A stretch of 14,486 nucleotides of DNA from Candidatus Zixiibacteriota bacterium. GTDB taxonomy: Bacteria > Zixibacteria > MSB-5A5 > CAIYYT01. Below are positions 8,139-14,391 of this stretch, one piece after another. Each line of letters begins with the position of its first letter. Position 1 is the first letter of the stretch. Position numbers and translations under genes: made by a program. Where the stretch lies: assembly GCA_023134875.1 (NCBI GenBank), contig JAGLUH010000030.1:1-14486 (forward strand). The letters are read 5' to 3'. The notes under the pieces are model-generated. The model searched no databases, was not told where the DNA came from, and saw only the letters and a program-made list of their open reading frames with translations.

Positions 8139-9038
8139 ATGCGGGAGGAGATCGGTCTTTTCCTCAACTATATCGAGCTGGAGCGAAACCTCAAAGAGAA
8201 CAGCCGCGAATCCTATCGCCGCGACCTTGAACGATTTGCCGAGTATCTCACATCGCGGCACATTGATACCTGGCAGCAGGTGCGTACCGGCGAACTGGTT
8301 GACTACCTCGGAACATTGAGCCGCATCGGACTGGCGCCCGCTTCGACAGCCCGTCATATATCGACCTTGCGTGGTTTCTTCCGCTTTCTGACGCGGGAAC
8401 GGATAGTCGATGACAACCCGGCGATCCGTATTGAGACCCCCCGACTCTTTCGTAATCTACCCGAAATCCTGAGCGTAGCGGAGATCGAACAGATCTTCAA
8501 TGCCATCGATCTGCAACAGCGATTCGGCCAGCGTGATCGCGCGGCGCTGGAAATCCTTTACGGTTCCGGTCTGCGTATCTCCGAGTTGATTGCACTCAAG
8601 TGCAGCAATCTCTTTCTTGAAGTGGAACATCTGCGTGTAGTCGGCAAGGGAGGCAGAGAGCGTATCGTGCCGGTAGGTGAAGAGGCCACGAAGCATATTC
8701 TCATTTATCTGAATAATGAGCGCCGGTTGCAGGTCGGTCCCAATAGTCGCGATACCCTGATCTTGAATCGCTTTGGCGCTCCCTTTTCACGGATGGGTAT
8801 GTTTAATATGGTCCGCAAACGGGTGCGGGCAGTGGGAATCATCAGACGAATCACACCTCATACTTTCCGGCACAGTTTTGCCACCCATCTGATCGACGGC
8901 GGCGCTTCTTTGCGCGCGGTGCAAGAAATGCTTGGTCATGCCGATATAACTACTACGCAGATTTATACGCAACTGAATCAGTCGTATCTGAAGTCAGTGC
9001 ATCGCGAGTTTCACCCGCGCGAGAGGAACCTTCCTTGA
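8139..9038 (+). CDS. xerD: Tyrosine recombinase XerD/XerC
   Basis: Site-specific recombinase of 299 residues, the standard Xer length, which resolves chromosome dimers at dif near the terminus. It has an N-terminal core-binding domain (about 1-88) and a C-terminal catalytic domain. All six catalytic positions are present: Arg146 in YGSGLRISEL, Lys170 in GKGGRER, His241 and Arg244 in HTFRHSFATHL, His267 in LGHADITTTQ, and nucleophile Tyr276. Full conservation, normal length and a housekeeping operon argue for a chromosomal Xer rather than a phage integrase. The C-terminal LGHADITTTQIYT stretch resembles XerD more than XerC, but this subtype call is weaker than the family call. It follows comF by three bases and overlaps the next gene in a TTGA junction. 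Confidence 0.92.
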   Translation: MREEIGLFLNYIELERNLKENSRESYRRDLERFAEYLTSRHIDTWQQVRTGELVDYLGTLSRIGLAPASTARHISTLRGFFRFLTRERIVDDNPAIRIETPRLFRNLPEILSVAEIEQIFNAIDLQQRFGQRDRAALEILYGSGLRISELIALKCSNLFLEVEHLRVVGKGGRERIVPVGEEATKHILIYLNNERRLQVGPNSRDTLILNRFGAPFSRMGMFNMVRKRVRAVGIIRRITPHTFRHSFATHLIDGGASLRAVQEMLGHADITTTQIYTQLNQSYLKSVHREFHPRERNLP

Positions 9039-10024
9039 ATCAGGCCGTTATCCAACAGAGTTTCGTTCACCCGCCGCAAAAGCGTCATGGTGAAAGTGAG
9101 TGGAGGTCGGTCGCGCTTTACGATGAAGTCGGCAACATCGCTTCGCAGTTGCTGGTGGTGCCCGGCTGGGAACAGGTGCGTATTTTCAATTTCAAGAAGA
9201 TGTCGGACCTATTTCGCATCGCTCTGCGCAACCGTATCGATTTCATTCTAATCTGTGTTGATGGTGATCTGGAGGAGGCAGTCAACCTGATCGAACAGGC
9301 GGACAAGCATATGTCCCTCTCGATCATTCCCGCTGTTATTTATCATCGCCGCCCCACCAGGGAGCAGATCAGGGCTGGCCTCTCATCGGCCGCTGACGAT
9401 TTCATCTGGGGTGAATGGGACGGCGAACTGTTCGCCCTCAAGGTGAAAATGATAACGACACGGTCGCGCCGTGATATGGCGATCAATCCCACCTCCAGGC
9501 TGCCGGGGCCGGTCATCATCGAGCAGGAAGTCAACAGCAGGTTGCAGGCACAGGAGAAGTTCGCCGTTTGCTACCTCGATATCGATGATTTCAAGGCCTA
9601 CAACGATCATCGCGGTTATTTCTACGGCGATCGGGTTCTGCGCCTGGTGGCGCACATCATTCGCGATGTCGTCTCCGATCTCTCACCCGACAGTTTCGTT
9701 GGTCATATCGGCGGCGATGATTTCCTTTTCCTGCTGCCGGTGGAGATGGTCGACAGCGTTTGCGCCAATATAATCAAAGCTTTCGATGCGATCATTCCCT
9801 ACCGCTACCATGAGGATGACCGCGAACGAGGGCAAATCATCACCACCGGCCGCGGCGGCCGGAAGAAAACATTCGGCCTGATGACGATATCGATCGCGGT
9901 ATTGATCGCTAATAACAGTTTCACTCATCTGGGGCAGATGTCGCACATGCTCGCCGATTTGAAATCGTACACCAAATCCCTCGCTGGATCCAACTACATA
10001 ATCGAGCGCCGCGAACGGTATTGA
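9035..10024 (+). CDS. Pseudo-receiver plus degenerate GGDEF (GGDDF) domain protein
   Basis: 329 residues. Residues about 25-140 have a receiver-like pattern: DFILICVD (69-76), PAVIYHRRP (99-107) and AADDFIWGEWD (119-129). The usual paired N-terminal acids and the conserved C-terminal Lys are not evident, so it is probably a pseudo-receiver. A GGDEF-type cyclase domain (about 155-329) follows, with the nucleotide-binding run CYLDIDDFKAYNDHRGYFYGD (179-199) and signature GGDDF (226-230). The normally catalytic Glu is Asp, and the upstream inhibitory RxxD site is absent (SPDS at 217-220). It may have weak activity, another nucleotide product, or only bind nucleotide. The start is TTG 9035 (GAGAGG at 9021-9026, 8 bases upstream), overlapping the xerD stop. 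This is the last gene of the train. Confidence 0.82.
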   Translation: MNQAVIQQSFVHPPQKRHGESEWRSVALYDEVGNIASQLLVVPGWEQVRIFNFKKMSDLFRIALRNRIDFILICVDGDLEEAVNLIEQADKHMSLSIIPAVIYHRRPTREQIRAGLSSAADDFIWGEWDGELFALKVKMITTRSRRDMAINPTSRLPGPVIIEQEVNSRLQAQEKFAVCYLDIDDFKAYNDHRGYFYGDRVLRLVAHIIRDVVSDLSPDSFVGHIGGDDFLFLLPVEMVDSVCANIIKAFDAIIPYRYHEDDRERGQIITTGRGGRKKTFGLMTISIAVLIANNSFTHLGQMSHMLADLKSYTKSLAGSNYIIERRERY

Positions 10025-10049
10025 TTACTCCTTCTATCCGGTAGCCCGT

Positions 10050-10122
10050 CCACCATAAATGATGAGCCACCTGTCCACCCAGGCGGTTAGAGTATCCCAC
10101 CATGAATGGCGAGCCACGTGTC
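10050..10122. repeat. Two imperfect 26-bp direct repeats between convergent genes
   Basis: Copies at 10050-10075 and 10097-10122 both read CCACCAT-AATG-GAGCCAC-TGTC, differing at 4 of 26 positions, with a 47-base period. Each carries a small internal CCAT..ATGG-like dyad. They fill the gap between the GGDDF gene and the convergent HicA-like gene. I see no T-tracted terminator here, although both transcripts must end near this point. They may be part of a dispersed intergenic repeat family or the scar of an insertion. Confidence 0.65.
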
Positions 10123-10146
10123 GTTTTCTTGGGGGAAGAACAAGAC

Positions 10147-10449
10147 TCAGAGAAGTTCCTTTTTCTTTAGTATGGACAGATAATGATTGCAGCTCATAGG
10201 ACATCTGAAGAGATTCTGAAGATCCTCAAGCTTATCCAAATGAACTAACGGCTTCATATACTTGAGCAAAGGTGTGCTGTAGGTCTTGTACCCGGACCCG
10301 CGTGACAAAACAACCGTAATGTTGGGATAGCGCTTGCCCTTGTGATAGAAGCACAGTTTCTCGTGATCCCCCCGTCCTTTACCCTTGATAAGCCTAAAAC
10401 CTTTTTCTTTGAGCGACTTCTTGATAACAGCCCGCTTAATATCACCCAT
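10147..10449 (-). CDS. HicA-like small protein (possible toxin)
   Basis: Basic protein of 100 residues. Residues about 3-65 resemble the double-stranded-RNA-binding-like fold of HicA/YcfA mRNA interferases: helix IKKSLKEKGFRLI (9-21), a central GDHEK (27-31) placing His29 where HicA has its catalytic His in G-S-H, strand LCFYHKGK, and ITVVLSRGSGYKTYSTPLL (44-62) in place of the shorter HicA strand region. The tail LEDLQNLFRCPMSCNHYLSIL (74-94) extends beyond a classic HicA (about 60-80 residues). It is the last gene of a three-gene operon, and its start overlaps the preceding HicB-like stop by 8 bases. Toxin activity is inferred; a nuclease without toxicity, or an RNA-binding role, remains possible. 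Confidence 0.7.
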   Translation of the reverse strand: MGDIKRAVIKKSLKEKGFRLIKGKGRGDHEKLCFYHKGKRYPNITVVLSRGSGYKTYSTPLLKYMKPLVHLDKLEDLQNLFRCPMSCNHYLSILKKKELL

Positions 10450-10969
10450 CGCAGGTCAAAGTGGCAAAAGTCAAAAGCGTTTTCTTAAGTTCCAAGGCGC
10501 TGTCACCTAGCTCTTTTTCAGGTGAATCTACAATATCAGCGTAGAATTCGATAAATGCAGCTTTGAAGTCTTTAAGAGCTTGCTCATCATCCATTCCAAA
10601 ACCGTAAACCCCAAATCGCACGTTGAACGCTACAAATGTTTTACCTTCGCGTATCAAGTCCACTTTCAGCCGCAAGCCGCTGTCGATTGAGAGGATTGCG
10701 GTTCCGACGCTTAATCTGTCCAAGTGAACCGTTCTGTTCGGGGATGCAAAGGCAGATGCTGGTCGCGGGCGGTTCTGTCCCCAATCGAGATAGCTGTATG
10801 CCGATGGGAAGTTTGCAGTTGTCTGGCTTGGAAAAACAGCTTTGCGGTTGAAATTAACCTTCACCTGTGGTGGATCCCATGAAGACCATGGATTGGAGCT
10901 CCGCACCAAGATCGCTTTTTTCGCAATAGCTTCAGGTAAGGATTCCCATTTCTCAGGCATGTTCACCAC
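10442..10969 (-). CDS. HicB-like protein with long N-terminal extension (possible antitoxin)
   Basis: 175 residues with no full-length family I recognise. The C-terminal part resembles a HicB partial-RNase-H fold: KTFVAFNVRFGVYGFGMDDE (110-129), then a long amphipathic helix beginning QALKDFKAAFIEFYADI (130-146) and a second ending LGDSALELKKTL (154-165). The first about 85 residues are unlike HicB, rich in Pro, Ser, Asn and aromatics. The start is uncertain: GTG 10969 overlaps the upstream TAG by one base, a second GTG lies at 10966 and an ATG at 10960; the AAGGA upstream best suits 10966. Position directly before the HicA-like gene with an 8-base overlap fits an antitoxin. No DNA-binding domain is evident at the C-terminus, which ends at 175. 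Confidence 0.65.
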   Translation of the reverse strand: MVNMPEKWESLPEAIAKKAILVRSSNPWSSWDPPQVKVNFNRKAVFPSQTTANFPSAYSYLDWGQNRPRPASAFASPNRTVHLDRLSVGTAILSIDSGLRLKVDLIREGKTFVAFNVRFGVYGFGMDDEQALKDFKAAFIEFYADIVDSPEKELGDSALELKKTLLTFATLTCDG

Positions 10970-11283
10970 TATTCCTTTTGGGGGTTGGTTATCTCGATGA
11001 GGCCTTTCTCTGTAAGGGCGTCAATCTGCTTCCCTATGATGGTGCGAAGTGAGATTGCGACCTCGTACGGGAGCAGAATCTCCTTGATGATCTGGTACTT
11101 GCCAACCTCAGGATGAAACTGACCAAAAGATAACAATATACCTCTGGGACCGGAGTTCACCCTGACATAATCGGACCATAGGTATTCTCCACACCTATCT
11201 CCGGGATAAATGTACTCTTTACTCTTTTTCGATGCTGCAGAATTTCTCGTTCGCGCTCTCTTTTTTGTGGTCGTCTTCACCAT
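10969..11283 (-). CDS. DUF3467-like small protein
   Basis: 104 residues. A very basic, probably disordered N-terminus (Lys/Arg/Ser-rich, 1-22) precedes a compact domain resembling DUF3467: YVRVNSGPRGILLSFGQFHP (39-58), IIKEILLPYEVAISLRTIIG (65-84) and IDALTEKGLIEI (87-98). The family's function is not known to me. It is first in the three-gene operon, and its stop overlaps the HicB-like start. ATG 11283 is supported by GAGG (11291-11294), 7 bases upstream, and by a promoter about 45 bases before the start. The basic tail could bind nucleic acid, so it may be a regulator or a third component of the module. The family call rests on pattern memory, not a search. Confidence 0.68.
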   Translation of the reverse strand: MVKTTTKKRARTRNSAASKKSKEYIYPGDRCGEYLWSDYVRVNSGPRGILLSFGQFHPEVGKYQIIKEILLPYEVAISLRTIIGKQIDALTEKGLIEITNPQKE

Positions 11284-11329
11284 CCCTATGCCTCATTGTG
11301 GAAAGAAGTTCAAGGGTTACAGACAACTT

Positions 11330-11357
11330 ATCATATTACTTATGCTGTATTTGTCAA
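11330..11357 (-). promoter_or_regulatory. Sigma70-type promoter of the DUF3467/HicB/HicA-like operon
   Basis: On the minus strand, a perfect -35 TTGACA (11352-11357) is separated by 16 bases from a -10 TATGAT (11330-11335). Transcription would begin near 11323, giving a leader of about 40 bases before ATG 11283. It is the best promoter in the window and indicates that the cassette is expressed on its own. Confidence 0.78.
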
Positions 11358-11373
11358 CAGTTATCTCTATCGA

Positions 11374-11407
11374 CAGTTCAGAGAAATAAGTTGAGGTATG
11401 TGAACTG
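11374..11407. promoter_or_regulatory. Inverted repeat upstream of the operon promoter, possible operator
   Basis: CAGTTCA (11374-11380) and TGAACTG (11401-11407) are perfect 7-bp inverted arms 20 bases apart, starting 16 bases upstream of the -35. The core ACAGTT also occurs next to the -35 (11357-11362). Centre-to-centre spacing of the arms is 27 bases, not an exact number of helical turns. Autoregulation by the HicB-like or DUF3467-like protein is a guess. Confidence 0.4.
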
Positions 11408-11489
11408 AAGAGAAACAGATACTGTACCTCTTTCTGCGAATACTACACGAATATTAGCTAATTGCCTCAAGCAGCTTGTCCTTAAAGGC

Positions 11490-11567
11490 TTACGACCCGC
11501 TCTGTCGCTTGACGACGAACCAGTAGACTACCATCGTCAGGGCTAATACCGCCAGTGAGTGCAGCAT
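11490..11567 (-). CDS. Possible 25-residue single-pass membrane peptide
   Basis: ATG 11567 opens a 25-residue frame: MLHSLAVLALTMVVYW, then FVVKRQSGS and TAA. It has one hydrophobic stretch of about 16 residues followed by Lys-Arg, consistent with a single membrane segment. It begins 30 bases downstream of the phosphoesterase stop on the same strand, so it could be translated from that mRNA. GGACGGG directly abuts the ATG, which is too close for a good ribosome site. The frame is also open upstream into the phosphoesterase gene, so it could be a remnant or chance. I do not recognise it. Confidence 0.25.
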   Translation of the reverse strand: MLHSLAVLALTMVVYWFVVKRQSGS

Positions 11568-11596
11568 CCCGTCCGGATAGCTGTTATGCTGGCTTC

Positions 11597-13360
11597 TTAT
11601 TGCAGCAACAACACACCAAAGGTTTTCGGGTTGTAATCAATCGGCACCTGCCAGTCGCCGGCGCTCTCCAAGCGTTCCTGCTTGCGCCGGAAATTGAGTC
11701 GCCACTTCTGGCCGCTCTCCGCAGTCACGGCAAGTTGAGCCAACGGTATGCGCACTTCAATCTCCCAGAAATCGTCACCGCGAGAGATCTTCACGTCATA
11801 AATACCGTTCCAGTCCGGATCACCATCAAAGTAGCCATCGGGATAGGGTGTGATCTTCTGGTCGAAAACAGTACCGAGCGGATTGAAATAAAACTGGTAG
11901 ACAGTGAGGTCGTTTATGTCAGGCTGGATAAAGTAGCCGACACAATCCTCGCTATAAACCGCGCCGTCATGTTCGGTGGCGGCGGCAAAGAGCGAATCAA
12001 TCTTCGACTCGTGACAGTGAGCGGCCAGATAGAGGTTATCATTATCATAGGCAAAGAAGAAGGCGGTCGAATCGATAAGGCACGTCTTGCCATCAGGAGC
12101 GAAATACTGCGACTGCGGCGATTGCCATATTTCTTCCGTTAGTTTACCGTCAATCTGAGGCGCTCTGGTTGCGTGGCGACAAATAACCTGGCGGGCAACC
12201 AGGAGTTCCGCCTTGACCGATCGCGTCAGGGTATCGAGAAAGGGGAATGTTACTGTTAGGGCAGGTACCGGATACAGATTGGCACTACCGGCAACCTGAA
12301 AGCTGATCTGTTCTTTACCTTGCGGCGCAACGGTCAGTGGCAGGCTCTCCGGTTCGACCGACCAGCCTTCCGGTACACTCCAGCGAAGCGTGTCGTCTAA
12401 GGTCAGCTTGTCATGGAAATTGTGAATATCCACTTTCAGCGTTGCCGCTGCTACGGTCAAATCCTCACTTACCGCCAACGGTTCCACAAAGGAAATGCCG
12501 AAGTAATCGATCTTGTTGAGAAAATAGAGATCGTCAACCGAAACCTCGTCCCAGGGCAGCACACTCCCCAGCTTGACAGGGACGATCGCTATCTCCTTAT
12601 CATCGACGGTTACCCAGCCGAAGTGATACCCCAGTCCGGTCGGACCGGGAGTCATAGCGCCGCCGGAACTGCCAATACAGGTATAGCTGACGCCGTCATA
12701 GACACCGGTGAAATAGCGATGGAAATGACCGGTAACTACGGCATCCACTCCGAAATTGGTGAAAAGAGAGTGGAGCGTATCCGGCTTACCGAGCGCCGTT
12801 GTGTTATACCAGAAAGGCTTGTGTATGAACACAAGAGTATGAACAGCGTCGCGGTTTTGCCTGAGGTCATCTATCAACCACTCAATCTGCTCGGCGGGGA
12901 GTTCCCGGCTGTATCGCCAGCGGCTGTTGTCAAGAATCACGAAATGGAGACCGCGATGGTCAAAGGAGTAGTACTCCCTACCGATGTAACGTCGATATGG
13001 TTCCAGGATTGCGTCGGTGGTGATGTCATGATTGCCGGGTGTGTAGTAAATGGGCATGGACAGCGGTTTCACCAGGGCAAGGTACTCCTCCCACTCGGCG
13101 TTGATTACCGTTGTATCTTCGGTGTAGCCTTCAATCATGTCTCCTACCGTGATGACAAAGTCGGGCTTGAGCCGTTCGATCTCAGCGACAATCTGGCCAT
13201 GAATCCCCGGCACATGCCCACCGGTACGATCACCGAGTATTGCGAAACGCACCGGATATTGCGACAACTGCTGCTCCGTTATGCTCTGAGCGCACAAGGA
13301 ACCGGCCAGCACAAGAAACGCCACTGCGGCAAGGCTTATCGCGCGCATTTTAATACTCAT
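11597..13360 (-). CDS. Secreted calcineurin-like phosphoesterase with C-terminal CBM9/DOMON-like domain
   Basis: 587 residues. A signal peptide (about 1-24, cleavage likely after SLCA) indicates export; there is no good lipobox. The metallophosphoesterase domain (about 36-265) has LGDRTGG (42-48), VGDMIEG (72-78), GNHD (109-112), FIHKPFW (178-184) and GHFHRY (211-216), covering the two-metal site. The first motif is D-R-T rather than the usual D-x-H, a variation I associate with a subgroup of exported enzymes. A beta-rich linker (about 290-390) leads to a CBM9-like/DOMON-like domain (about 395-587) opening with APQIDGKLTEEIWQ (400-413), a likely sugar- or surface-binding module. ATG 13360 is chosen for its GGAGAG, 7 bases upstream, and because it gives the signal peptide. 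The substrate is unknown. No convincing promoter was found. Confidence 0.88.
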   Translation of the reverse strand: MSIKMRAISLAAVAFLVLAGSLCAQSITEQQLSQYPVRFAILGDRTGGHVPGIHGQIVAEIERLKPDFVITVGDMIEGYTEDTTVINAEWEEYLALVKPLSMPIYYTPGNHDITTDAILEPYRRYIGREYYSFDHRGLHFVILDNSRWRYSRELPAEQIEWLIDDLRQNRDAVHTLVFIHKPFWYNTTALGKPDTLHSLFTNFGVDAVVTGHFHRYFTGVYDGVSYTCIGSSGGAMTPGPTGLGYHFGWVTVDDKEIAIVPVKLGSVLPWDEVSVDDLYFLNKIDYFGISFVEPLAVSEDLTVAAATLKVDIHNFHDKLTLDDTLRWSVPEGWSVEPESLPLTVAPQGKEQISFQVAGSANLYPVPALTVTFPFLDTLTRSVKAELLVARQVICRHATRAPQIDGKLTEEIWQSPQSQYFAPDGKTCLIDSTAFFFAYDNDNLYLAAHCHESKIDSLFAAATEHDGAVYSEDCVGYFIQPDINDLTVYQFYFNPLGTVFDQKITPYPDGYFDGDPDWNGIYDVKISRGDDFWEIEVRIPLAQLAVTAESGQKWRLNFRRKQERLESAGDWQVPIDYNPKTFGVLLLQ

Positions 13361-13486
13361 CAGTGGTCTCTCCTTTCGGTTTTTTCCGATTATTGCCAAT
13401 GTGAAACATCTGCTTGTGATTGTAGTCAACCGGGATATCGGTGGCAAGCGCTTTCTTGGATTCGCCGGTGAGATCACATTCAGTTT

Positions 13487-13520
13487 TGTGTTGACACAGG
13501 CGGGATATAAGCCTTTTACT
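13487..13520 (+). promoter_or_regulatory. Promoter of the OmpA-domain lipoprotein gene with overlapping palindrome
   Basis: A perfect -35 TTGACA (13491-13496) lies 18 bases before TTTACT (13515-13520, 4 of 6 matches to TATAAT). The -35 sits inside a near-perfect dyad, TGTGT-TG-ACACA (13487-13498), which could be a repressor site. The leader before ATG 13634 would be about 107 bases. Confidence 0.55.
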
Positions 13521-13564
13521 TCAGTCAAGATGCAACCCGGCGTTTTACTTGATCAAAAAAGGAT

Positions 13565-13587
13565 GTCAAAACCACAGGGTTTTTGAC
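13565..13587 (+). other. Hairpin in the leader of the OmpA-domain lipoprotein mRNA
   Basis: GTCAAAACC (13565-13573) pairs with GGTTTTTGAC (13578-13587) around an ACAG tetraloop, with one bulged T. It ends 46 bases before the start codon. It is AT-rich and has no T-run after it on this strand, so a stability or translation-control element is more plausible than a terminator. Confidence 0.45.
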
Positions 13588-13633
13588 CTACATCTGGGAT
13601 GAGACAGTCCAAATAAACCAGGGAGAAAATGAA

Positions 13634-14296
13634 ATGAGAAAAGCCATTCAGTTGATTGTTATCGCCGCCTTTGTTATTAGCATCTTTGGCTGTGCCTCGA
13701 TGAGCAGGAAAGAAAAAGGTGCAATCATTGGCGCCGGTGCCGGTGCGGTGGTGGGAGGCGTGATCGGCCATGAGGCGGGCAATACCGCCGTGGGAGCGAT
13801 CCTGGGAGCGGCAGTGGGTGGCGTTGCGGGCGCCTATATCGGTAACTACATGGATAAGCAGGCTGAAGAGATGCGTCGTGACCTGGAAGGGGCCAAGATC
13901 GAACGTGTCGGCGAGGGTATCAAGATCACCTTTGATTCTGGAATTCTCTTCGCTGTCAACAAATCAGAGTTGCAGAGCGCGGCGAAAACCAATCTGCAAA
14001 AACTTGCCGTAATCCTTAATAAGTATGACGACACCGAAATCCTGATTGAAGGCCACACCGACTCCGACGGTCCGGAAGAATACAACATGGATTTGTCGAT
14101 CAGGCGAGCGAATTCAGTAGGCAACTATTTCTCGGTGCAGCAGGTGAGTCCGGTTCGTTTCCGCCTGATGGGATACGGTGAATCTCAACCAATTGCCGAC
14201 AACAGCACTACTGTCGGTAAGGCGGCCAACCGCCGGGTGGAAATCGCGATCTTCGCCAATGACAAGCTGAAAAAAGTCGCCCAGGAGCAGGGTTAG
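13634..14296 (+). CDS. Glycine-zipper OmpA-domain lipoprotein
   Basis: 220 residues. The N-terminal signal MRKAIQLIVIAAFVISIFGC looks like a lipoprotein signal, with lipid-bearing Cys20 (box IFGC, slightly atypical Phe at -2). Residues about 29-71 are a glycine zipper (repeated GxxxG, for example GAGAGAVVGGVIG and GAAVGGVAGAYIG), a membrane-associating hairpin. The C-terminal OmpA-like domain (about 97-212) has ILIEGHTDSDG (136-146), LSIRRANSV (154-162), GYGESQPIADN (180-190) and NRRVEIAIF (199-207). The Asp and Arg expected to hold diaminopimelate are present. It probably tethers the outer membrane to peptidoglycan. GGGAG (13621-13625), 8 bases before ATG 13634, fixes the start. It diverges from the phosphoesterase, and another lipoprotein gene follows 95 bases later. 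Confidence 0.92.
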   Translation: MRKAIQLIVIAAFVISIFGCASMSRKEKGAIIGAGAGAVVGGVIGHEAGNTAVGAILGAAVGGVAGAYIGNYMDKQAEEMRRDLEGAKIERVGEGIKITFDSGILFAVNKSELQSAAKTNLQKLAVILNKYDDTEILIEGHTDSDGPEEYNMDLSIRRANSVGNYFSVQQVSPVRFRLMGYGESQPIADNSTTVGKAANRRVEIAIFANDKLKKVAQEQG

Positions 14297-14391
14297 GAAA
14301 AGGACGCCGACGATACCGGTGTGGGACAATTTGACAACTATCGGCCTTATTCGTCTGTACAAGTAGAGAACCGATGGAGGTAGGTGTTGTC

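Larger units (their letters stand above)
11284..11596. other. Gene-poor gap between the HicA/HicB-like operon and the phosphoesterase
   Basis: An AT-rich stretch (about 35% G+C in 11341-11400) holding the operon promoter (11330-11357), an inverted repeat (11374-11407), a weaker GAGGTA/TACCTC dyad (11393-11398 with 11425-11430) and one possible tiny membrane ORF on the minus strand (11490-11567). No tRNA-like cloverleaf or clear terminator is visible. In frame with the tiny ORF, another stop-bounded tail (AFKDKLLEAIS) follows its stop, which may mean the stretch contains decayed coding sequence. Confidence 0.5.

Noticed and set aside
10025..10146. Bidirectional intrinsic terminator between the GGDDF and HicA-like genes
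   Set aside because: No G+C-rich stem followed by a T-run is visible on either strand, only weak dyads within the direct repeats.
12413..13471. 352-codon open frame on the + strand opposite the phosphoesterase
   Set aside because: Its translation has no recognisable domain and no ribosome site, while the minus-strand frame has a signal peptide, an SD and full metallophosphoesterase motifs. It is an antisense shadow.
13467..13479. CRP-like site (GTGA..TCACA) upstream of the OmpA-lipoprotein promoter
   Set aside because: The half-sites are only two bases apart rather than the six required, so it is probably a chance dyad.
14331..14361. Separate promoter for the last lipoprotein gene
   Set aside because: TTGACA is present, but no acceptable -10 lies 16-18 bases downstream (best TGTACA at 19).
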